NCBI GenBank assembly: GCA_910589415.1
Contig: OU342638.1
Span: 35,003,579-35,067,578, forward strand
Length of the DNA stretch: 64,000 nt
Reading direction: 5' to 3'
Source of the DNA: Malachius bipustulatus
Lineage: Eukaryota > Arthropoda > Insecta > Coleoptera > Melyridae
Under the pieces are notes generated by a model. It ran no database searches, was not told where the DNA came from, and saw nothing but the letters and a program-made list of their open reading frames with translations. Shown piece by piece: positions 56,852 to 64,000 of this stretch; the first letter of the stretch is position 1; the number at the start of each line of letters is the position of its first letter. The translations under genes were made by a program, and so were the position numbers.

Positions 56852-58447
56852 TGTAACGTCGTTAAAGGTTTTATTCTTTAATTAGCTCCATTTAATATTA
56901 TTAAATAAGATATCATTGTCTAAATCCCTACTATAAAGGTGTCCGCCTAGCCACTTTATTTGATTGAAACATGAATTTCGATCCAACATCGCCACCTGTT
57001 GCCGAGTGGTAAAACTAACTAAACTAGGCAAGTTCAAGATCCCTACCTTGTAGTACAATCTGTAACTTCTTTCTCTTACAATCTTCCTTTTCGATTAACT
57101 AGAAACACAGATGTCGCTGTGATGTAGTTTAGGAAGATGAACTAACACCCTTTTGAGTTGCGCAAAAGGATTGGTCCTTTTCGCGAGTCTGGAACAGGCT
57201 CGGCCATCTTCCAATCTCGGTGCTTGAAGCGACAAGTCGCACCCCTACCTTTTCTCTTTATCTAAGGACCGATTAATAAATCGGGTAAGTAAATTGTTCA
57301 AACTATCTGAAACTTTCTCTAATAGAGTTTATATATTGTTATAGTTCTTTCTACCTACCCTATCAATCGGGGTACTATCTTATCTCGTCGGAAAACCTAT
57401 CTACGGAGTAGAACCCCACCTGTCTTCCCGGACGCCATATTGGTTTCCATTTCTGGTACATCTGAATATCCGCTTTTATGGAAGGAATCTCTTACACTAT
57501 CTGAAAGTTTTGCTGCTACCTGCCCCTAAATACTGGATCTCATCATTCGGAGCCTCATATTTTCATCTTTTATCTAACCTCGAAGGACGACCACGCTACC
57601 AGTGTTAGGCACGTGTTCCCACGGGACGCGACACCGTCCACCAGTCTTTCTGCCACCCCAGAGGGAGACCACGGTCTCTTATCCTGAGATTTCGTCCAGG
57701 GCCCCGCTCTCCAGTCTCGGCACGACATTCCAAGGAAGGCAAAATGTCGTATCAGTAAGCAAAGTGTGACATAACCTTTTATTGCTCAGAGTGATATCAG
57801 AGAAATCTATTAGGAGTTTTGTGTATTTTTATTGCCTTATCTCGTCAAGAAATTGATGATGATGTTTTATTAATTAATACTTATAATCACCATTATTATT
57901 CAAGTAATACTTGAAATGAATTTGTCACTTTTTATGTGAAGGAAAGATAGATATCTATTTTCTCTACCAGTTAAACTGTTAAATGAGATATTTTGCAATT
58001 AACTTCATGATCAATTAATTAGTAATTTCATAACCATAGAATTTCAATAAGTTATGTTGTAAACAGAATTCATAAATATACTTTTCATTAAAAGATCAAC
58101 TTTATTATTCAGTAGGTAGATACTACAGTAGTTAGAAATAGTTAACATCTCATAACCTGAGTGAATTTTGATGCCTTTATAGTTCAGGTTACTTTAGATC
58201 AATTATTCAAAAACCATAAGGCACTGGCATCCCACTATCTTTTATCTTAGAGGAAATTAAACTGTACCGCTTTATGCTGCTGATGTTACCACAGTCGCAC
58301 GAAATCTGGGTGAGATTTTGGTGCATCAATTAATACTTCGGCCCAACGAAGGTAAGTCGGCAATTATTTCAACAACGATCGAATTTTAATTGGCCAAGAA
58401 TCATTTTAATTGGCCCAGAGCCTAATCTAATTAGCCCGACCGCAGCA
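56852..58447 (+). repeat. Gypsy copy 2, 5' LTR
   Basis: 1596 bp, begins TGTAACGTCGTTAAAGG and ends CCCGACCGCAGCA. A block at about 56911-56985 is largely unlike copy 1, and several patches such as 57426-57465 differ. The TATA-like palindrome of copy 1 is replaced by CCGATTAATAAATCGG. Confidence 0.93.
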
Positions 58448-58449
58448 AT

Positions 58450-58470
58450 TGGCACTCCCCGGTGTGGAAC
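58450..58470 (+). other. Gypsy copy 2 primer binding site
   Basis: TGGCACTCCCCGGTGTGGAA two bases after the LTR, the same as in copy 1. Confidence 0.6.
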
Positions 58471-59165
58471 GTTTACTTCTTTGAATTAGAAATCCAATTT
58501 ATCTTTATCTTATTTGGCTTTTATGTATCTAGGATTTTCATAAAATAAATCTCATAATTATTTGAACTTTACGATTTGTCTGCGATATCACTTGATATTT
58601 ATATAAATTTCTCTTGTTGCTTACTGCATGTATTATTTATTGAAAGCTTTTGCATGATTTAGTTTTAAGCATTATTGTTCCCTAATATATGTGTACCTAC
58701 CTAATTATCTTTGTGCAAAGTGCCGTGCCGCGAAAATACCTACTTTTTCTTACCGCTACACTGCCGCTAAAGGGTAACCCGTCAGGGAGCTTTACGGAGT
58801 GGTTGATTATACCGTCGCGATGTCTCGAGCAAGTTTTAGAGAAGCTTAATTCCGTACGGAGAGGATACTCGATATGAGAGCTCTGTAGTTAAGCTGTCTT
58901 TAAAAACTGTATCCAAAAATCTTTCCCTGAAAATTACCTTACCATTTTCTCATTAAGTTAGGTTAGGTTTCCATTAATTTTTGACTCTCCAGTCAGCTGT
59001 TGGTATTAGTGCCGACGAGCGCTAAAGCTATGAGCAGTGTTGCGACGTATCCCTTGCATTCTTTACGTCAAACGTAGAAAACGAATTCTTTACGTGTAAA
59101 GATACATCATAGCGTCACATAGCTTTTTTCGATCCCTACCTTACCGACTTTAGTAGATTTCAATC
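58471..59165 (+). other. Gypsy copy 2 leader
   Basis: Untranslated region between primer binding site and gag, about 0.7 kb. The frame at 58689-58877 is not supported as coding. It probably holds packaging signals, by analogy only. Confidence 0.5.
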
Positions 59166-60596
59166 ATGAATCCCGTTCTAGCTTTATTAAGTGAAGAACT
59201 CGCTTACGAAATAGCGATTAGAAAACAAGTCCCATTTAATACACAGGAGAAAAGACGAATTCAGTTTCGTGCCCTGTTAAATAGGGAAGAAAATCCTCTT
59301 TCTATTTCCGAATCTGTCTACCCTTTTGACAAAGATTCTGCAGAGGTGAAAAAGACTCTTGCAGATTTGAAAATCAAAATACAGGACGCTCCCTTGTCTC
59401 TTAATGACCCTATCTGTCAAAGAATTCAATGTCGTCTGAATCATGTGATCTCTAGAATCAATAGATTCAAACTTGATCAAGATCCTGAAGCAAAAGCTTT
59501 AGCTGATGATTTATTTTCTGAGGCTTTAGAATTAGAAGGTCAATGGCTTCTGAAAAACGATCAGTCCCTAGACCAAACTGATAACTCATCCAATTCCCAG
59601 AGTGCATCAAGCTCTACTGTCTCCACTCATTCTAGACCTAGTGTTCCAGTTTATAAATGGAATATTAAATTTTCTGGTTCTTCTAAGGATAATTTGATCC
59701 AATTTCTAGAAAAGGTCAAAGAACTTCAAAGATCGAGAAATGTCACAGACCGTGATCTTTTTGATTCCGCAATGGATCCTTTTGAAGACAAGGCCCTGAT
59801 TTGGTTTCGCAGTGTTGCCAGCTCAATTATTTCTTGGGAAGATCTCAAGAATAAATTGAAAATTACTTTTCTCCCCCTCTCTTACGATGATGACCTATTA
59901 GAGGAAATCAAACAAAGAACTCATGGTGAATTTGAGTTAGTTGCTATCTATGTTGCCTCGATGCAAGGCTTATTTAAGAGATTGTCTACTCCTCCATCAG
60001 AAGTGGAACAATTTAAAATAATCAAGAAAAATCTTCATCCCTATTTCCAAAATCATCTTGCCCTTGTTGAGGTAAACAACATTCAGGACATAATTTCCAT
60101 TGGAAAGAAGTTAGAAGATAATAGGACTATTATCCAACAATATCGTCCCCCTCCCTCTAAGAAGGTTCAAAGTCTCTTAAATTCAGACCTGGCATGTTCT
60201 GGAGAACCAGCTTCTTTCTCTTCTCGTAAAGCCAGAGGCACACCAACTAAAGGTGCTCCTACACCTAGTAACACCAAGATCCCTGTTACTAACCTTTCTG
60301 CAGTCACCTGTTGGAATTGTTCCAACAAAGGTCATACCTATGTAAGGTGTAATCTCCCTAGAAAAGTTTTTTGTTATGGCTGTGGCCATAAAAATGTTTA
60401 CAAGTCTAAATGCCCCTCATGTTCGGCAGATTTCCTGAACTCTCTCAAAGTCACTTCTCGTTCAAAAAACGGCGAAGTTGCACAACAGGGTGCAGTGCGA
60501 CAACAAGAGACAAGCCGCCCAAAGCAAGCCCTTGTAGAAAAGAGCTTGAAGTCAAAGGACGATCAGTCTCCTCCCTTTCCAAAAGACCAGCACTAA
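59166..60596 (+). CDS. Gypsy copy 2 gag
   Basis: 476 codons, intact. Differences from copy 1 include NSSNSQ for NSPNSQ, NVTDRD for NVSDRD, MDPFED for MDLFED, RTIIQQ for RTIVQQ and SPPFPK for SPPSPK. Zinc motifs CWNCSNKGHTYVRC and CYGCGHKNVYKSKCPSC are conserved. Confidence 0.93.
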   Translation: MNPVLALLSEELAYEIAIRKQVPFNTQEKRRIQFRALLNREENPLSISESVYPFDKDSAEVKKTLADLKIKIQDAPLSLNDPICQRIQCRLNHVISRINRFKLDQDPEAKALADDLFSEALELEGQWLLKNDQSLDQTDNSSNSQSASSSTVSTHSRPSVPVYKWNIKFSGSSKDNLIQFLEKVKELQRSRNVTDRDLFDSAMDPFEDKALIWFRSVASSIISWEDLKNKLKITFLPLSYDDDLLEEIKQRTHGEFELVAIYVASMQGLFKRLSTPPSEVEQFKIIKKNLHPYFQNHLALVEVNNIQDIISIGKKLEDNRTIIQQYRPPPSKKVQSLLNSDLACSGEPASFSSRKARGTPTKGAPTPSNTKIPVTNLSAVTCWNCSNKGHTYVRCNLPRKVFCYGCGHKNVYKSKCPSCSADFLNSLKVTSRSKNGEVAQQGAVRQQETSRPKQALVEKSLKSKDDQSPPFPKDQH

Positions 60597-63500
60597 TATC
60601 TTCCAGTTATCTTGTTGATTTCACTATCCAAAAGGAACAGTGGAAATCATGGTTGCAAAAAGTTGCAAACTTTTTCGAATCCTTTCGAATACCTCCTAAA
60701 AAGGACATACCTAAACCAAGTGCTGACTCTTTGATACCTGTTATAGCTCCAATCTTATTATCTAACCCTGTTGACAATAGACCATTTATAGCTGTCAAAA
60801 TGTGTGACGTACCTTATACAGCCCTCTTTGACACCGGCGCCAATATCTCAGTTTGTGATTTGGAAACCATGCAGGAAGTTCTGGGTGAACTACCCATCCC
60901 TTCCAAAAATTCGGATTTGTTGTGTTCCCTGAAAAATGCTGACGGTTCCCCTCTATCTGTTATCGACATAATTGAACTTGATCTGACCATAGATGACGTC
61001 ACAAAGAAAGTCCAATTCCATGTGGTATCTTCCATTTCACCACAAATTATCTTGGGAATAGACGTAGCTCGTATTTTCAACATGATGATTAATTTCGTAA
61101 ATGAATCTTTCGAAGTTCATCCCGGTGATCCTTCGTCTTCATTACCTTCTATCTTACCTAATGAACTTACGGTTTGCGCTATCAATAAGATTCAGGATAT
61201 CTCTTGTTTACCTCCTACCGACCTATCTAGACTTGAATCGACGATAGACAAATTCAAAAGTTTAGCCCGTGTTGATATACTCCCTGAGACCAATGTGCTA
61301 TGCCATTCCATAGAAACAACAGACGCTAAGCCTTTTAGACAGAGACAATATCCATTATCTCCAACCCTTCAACAATATCTAAATGAAGAGGTAGATAAAT
61401 TACTTAAGTTAGAAATTGTCGAAAAAAGTAATTCTCCTTGGGTGTCCCCTGTTCTTTTGGTCCGCAAGAAAGACAAAACATACCGTATGTGTTTTGATGG
61501 TCGAAAACTAAACGAGATCACCACACATGACTCATATCCCCTGCCTAGAATCGATACTATCTTGAGCAAGCTCAAAGACGCTAATTATCTTACCTCCATC
61601 GATTTAAAGCAGGCTTTCTTTCAAGTTCCTTTGGACGAAGAATCCCGCCCAAAGACCGCTTTTGTAGTTCCCGGGAGAGGTTTATTCCAATTCCGACGAA
61701 TGCCTTTCGGACTGAGAAACAGTGCTCAAACCCAACAACGTCTTATGGACACAATTTTAGGTCCAGCTTTGGAGCCATTTGTTTTCGTTTATCTTGACGA
61801 TATAATTATCGCCACGAATAGTTTCGAGAAACACCTGGAAATTTTAAGGGAAGTATACGAGCGTTTAAAAGACGCTAATCTTACTGTCAACTTCGACAAA
61901 TGTCACTTCTGTCGAGATTCTCTCTCCTTTTTGGGTTTTATTATCGATAGAAACGGATTGCGAGTTAGCGAAGAGAAAGTTAAATCGATTATTGAGTCCC
62001 CTGTTCCTCATAACACCACTGGAGTAAGACACGTCCTAGGTATCTTACAATATTATAGGCGTTTCATAAAGGATTTTTCTACAATCAGTGCTCCTATCTC
62101 AGCTCTGCTGCATAACCGAAAAAAGGGACAGTCAATAACTTGGAACTCAGAAGCTGATCAAGCTTTTAAACTTCTCAAGGAACGACTAACTACAGCTCCC
62201 GTTCTAGCTAGCCCAGATTTCTCGAAGCCCTTTTGCATACAGACGGATGCAAGTGATTTCGGGTTAGGTGCGGTGCTCTTTCAACTCGAGGGAGATTTTG
62301 AACATCCCATTGCTTTTGCTAGTCGAATGCTCTCGAAAGCCGAGAAGAAATACACCGTTACCGAAAGAGAATGTTTAGGTGTCCTCTTTGGTATAGAATA
62401 TTTTCGCCCTTATGTCGAAGGTGCAAATTTTACAGTTTACACCGATCATGCCTCTCTTCTCTGGCTTCGCACGTTAAAAGATCCTATGGGTCGCGTAGCT
62501 AGATGGTGTTTACGCCTCAGCCAGTTTGATTTCGACATTAAACATCGAAAAGGCACTTGCAATGTCCCTGCAGACTATCTTTCCCGTTCTATTTCTTCTA
62601 TCTCTCTCCAAAACTTTGTACCTGATGATTGGTATAAAGACATGGTCTCCAAAGTTACTGAGTTTCCTGAGAAATACCCTGACTTTACCATCAAAGACAA
62701 TATTCTTTATAAACATGTTAAGCCTCGAGTGGAAGTCGTGTCTAACCTATCTGATTGGAAAATTGTTGTCCCTACTCCTAATCGGGAGGAAATAATTGCT
62801 CAATTTCATGACCCTCCAACTTCTGCACATTTTGGAGTAAGTAAAACTTTGGCAAGATTATCTGAAGTTTATTATTGGCCTAAAATGATCATCTCAGTCA
62901 AAAAGTACGTGAGAAACTGCCAGGTTTGTGGTGCACACAAAGCCCCAAACACTGCTCGCGTAGGACTCATGGGTAATTATAAGAAAATCAATTTTCCCTT
63001 TCAATTTCTCTCTATTGACTTCATGGGACCTTTCCCTCGATCTAAGGCTAGAAACACCCAACTTTTAGTCGTCACAGATTGGTTTTCGAAGTTCGTTTTG
63101 GTTAAACCAATGCCTAATGCTACAGCAGCTGCCGTTACAAAATTTCTTGAGAACCAAGTGTTCTTAATTTTCGGTGTGCCCCAAATTCTGCTTTGTGACA
63201 ACGCTCAAATTTTTAAAAGCAGTCTATTTACTAATTTGCTGAAAAACTACGAAGTTAATTTGTGGTATAGCGCAAGGCATTTATCTCAGGTGAATCCGAC
63301 CGAGAGAACGAATCGTACCATCCTTACAGCCATCTCGTCTTACATCCGAGACAATCATAAAGATTGGGATAAAAATGTTTATAAAATTGCACAAGCAATT
63401 AACTTATCGGTGAGCGAAGTTACTAAACACGCTCCAGCTTTCCTACTCTTCGCTAGAAATGTCCCTGTAGACGGAACCTTTTACGGTCCAGTCTCAGATA

Positions 63501-63877
63501 ATTATCTAGAATTACCTGATGATCTGTCTTATGTTCATCGAGAACAAGACATATCTAAATTACCTCCTATCTTCAGCGATATACGTGATAGACTTAAGAA
63601 AGCTTACGAAGTAAGTAAGAAACATTACGACTTACGCAAGCGCCCCGATGTTTTCACCGAGGGTGACCTCGTCTGGAAACATACTTACCCACTTTCGAAT
63701 GCCGCAAAGAATTTTGCCGCTAAATTGGCCCCAAAATTCGTACTATGCCGGATATCTAAAGTAGTGTCTAAATTAGTGTACGAATTACAAGACCAAGAAG
63801 GCAATCCTCTAGGTCGCTGGCATTCTAAAGATTTGAAGGCGTATCGAGGCGAAGACCCGCCGAAAAGCGACGAATAG
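60410..63877 (+). CDS. Gypsy copy 2 pol
   Basis: 1155 codons, intact, with protease DTGANIS, RT FVYLDDI, RNase H TDASDFGLG, integrase zinc domain and D-D-E core (SIDFMGPF, LLCDNAQIF, NPTERTNR) as in copy 1. It lies in the -1 frame relative to gag, with a 187-nt overlap. About six residues differ from copy 1. Confidence 0.96.
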   Translation: MPLMFGRFPELSQSHFSFKKRRSCTTGCSATTRDKPPKASPCRKELEVKGRSVSSLSKRPALISSSYLVDFTIQKEQWKSWLQKVANFFESFRIPPKKDIPKPSADSLIPVIAPILLSNPVDNRPFIAVKMCDVPYTALFDTGANISVCDLETMQEVLGELPIPSKNSDLLCSLKNADGSPLSVIDIIELDLTIDDVTKKVQFHVVSSISPQIILGIDVARIFNMMINFVNESFEVHPGDPSSSLPSILPNELTVCAINKIQDISCLPPTDLSRLESTIDKFKSLARVDILPETNVLCHSIETTDAKPFRQRQYPLSPTLQQYLNEEVDKLLKLEIVEKSNSPWVSPVLLVRKKDKTYRMCFDGRKLNEITTHDSYPLPRIDTILSKLKDANYLTSIDLKQAFFQVPLDEESRPKTAFVVPGRGLFQFRRMPFGLRNSAQTQQRLMDTILGPALEPFVFVYLDDIIIATNSFEKHLEILREVYERLKDANLTVNFDKCHFCRDSLSFLGFIIDRNGLRVSEEKVKSIIESPVPHNTTGVRHVLGILQYYRRFIKDFSTISAPISALLHNRKKGQSITWNSEADQAFKLLKERLTTAPVLASPDFSKPFCIQTDASDFGLGAVLFQLEGDFEHPIAFASRMLSKAEKKYTVTERECLGVLFGIEYFRPYVEGANFTVYTDHASLLWLRTLKDPMGRVARWCLRLSQFDFDIKHRKGTCNVPADYLSRSISSISLQNFVPDDWYKDMVSKVTEFPEKYPDFTIKDNILYKHVKPRVEVVSNLSDWKIVVPTPNREEIIAQFHDPPTSAHFGVSKTLARLSEVYYWPKMIISVKKYVRNCQVCGAHKAPNTARVGLMGNYKKINFPFQFLSIDFMGPFPRSKARNTQLLVVTDWFSKFVLVKPMPNATAAAVTKFLENQVFLIFGVPQILLCDNAQIFKSSLFTNLLKNYEVNLWYSARHLSQVNPTERTNRTILTAISSYIRDNHKDWDKNVYKIAQAINLSVSEVTKHAPAFLLFARNVPVDGTFYGPVSDNYLELPDDLSYVHREQDISKLPPIFSDIRDRLKKAYEVSKKHYDLRKRPDVFTEGDLVWKHTYPLSNAAKNFAAKLAPKFVLCRISKVVSKLVYELQDQEGNPLGRWHSKDLKAYRGEDPPKSDE
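60464..60470 (+). promoter_or_regulatory. -1 ribosomal frameshift site, gypsy copy 2
   Basis: A_AAA_AAC in the gag frame, spacer GGCGAA, then stem GTTGCAC (60477-60483) with GTGCGAC (60495-60501). It is identical to the site in copy 1. Confidence 0.88.
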
Positions 63878-64000
63878 TTCCTTGTAATATCTTTTCTCTA
63901 ATTTTATTTCCCTGCCTACCTTCATCTCTCTTTTTGTATTTGACAAAAATCCGTTAGAAAATGAGGTCTAGCAATATGAGAATTGAGAAAGCTCCGTTTC
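63878..64000 (+). other. Start of gypsy copy 2 3' non-coding region
   Basis: Pyrimidine-rich sense sequence (TTTTCTCTAATTTTATTTCC, then CTTCATCTCTCTTT), which corresponds to the region upstream of 18748 in copy 1. The hairpin module itself would lie beyond the window end. Confidence 0.7.

Larger units (their letters stand above)
56852..64000 (+). mobile_element. Ty3/gypsy LTR retrotransposon, copy 2, cut by window end
   Basis: Same family as copy 1 but in plus orientation, about 31 kb away. 5' LTR, primer binding site, leader, gag and pol are present. The 3' non-coding region starts at 63878 and runs out of the window. gag and pol are intact. Proteins differ from copy 1 at only about ten positions in total, while the LTR has clearly diverged blocks. 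Confidence 0.95.

Noticed and set aside
58960..58975. TTAGGTTAGG as telomere-type repeat
   Set aside because: Only two units within the gypsy leader; not an array.

Overview
The window is nuclear DNA of an insect. The AT-rich intergenic sequence, short GT-AG introns, ribosomal protein genes with TCT/TOP-like starts and a DUF1397 (27-kDa hemolymph protein) gene all point that way. A beetle is a reasonable guess but is not proven by anything here. It carries ten recognisable host genes: Snr1/SMARCB1, RpS14, a DUF1397 secreted protein, DCAF7, RpL11, TMED2 (plus a broken duplicate), PIGL, unc-119, and COA3 followed closely by TFB1M. There is also one small unrecognised ORF. About half of the window is transposon-derived.

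Layout. 0-6.4 kb: a small ORF and Snr1 (minus strand), then RpS14 (plus strand). 8.1-11.1 kb: the 3' exons of the DUF1397 gene (minus strand), with MITE-bearing introns; its 5' exon was not found. 14.7-31.1 kb: a full-length I/Jockey-type LINE, split inside its ORF1 by a complete 10.8-kb Ty3/gypsy element (minus orientation, 4-bp target duplication AGAC, two LTRs of equal length with no difference seen by eye). 31.3-35.7 kb: DCAF7 (plus) converging on RpL11 (minus). 36.8-42.7 kb: nested terminal-inverted-repeat elements, a truncated TMED2 duplicate, then intact TMED2. 43.5-49.6 kb: long foldback and hAT-type elements around PIGL. 49.8-51.0 kb: unc-119, followed by a hAT MITE with a perfect 8-bp target duplication. 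54.4-55.8 kb: COA3 and TFB1M in one minus-strand unit. 56.85 kb to the end: a second gypsy element of the same family in plus orientation, cut by the window edge.

Most interesting observations. (1) The gypsy 3' non-coding region (about 2.2 kb, no env) carries a tandemly duplicated three-hairpin module. Its stems differ between the two copies by compensatory base-pair changes while the loops stay conserved, which is strong internal evidence for a selected RNA (or ssDNA) structure. (2) gag and pol are joined by a textbook -1 frameshift site with a downstream stem. (3) The COA3-TFB1M spacing suggests a bicistronic mRNA, as reported for Drosophila. (4) Several elements have clean target duplications or filled/empty-site pairs that fix their boundaries.

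All gene calls rest on reading translated exons, splice sites and remembered family motifs. No database search was possible.
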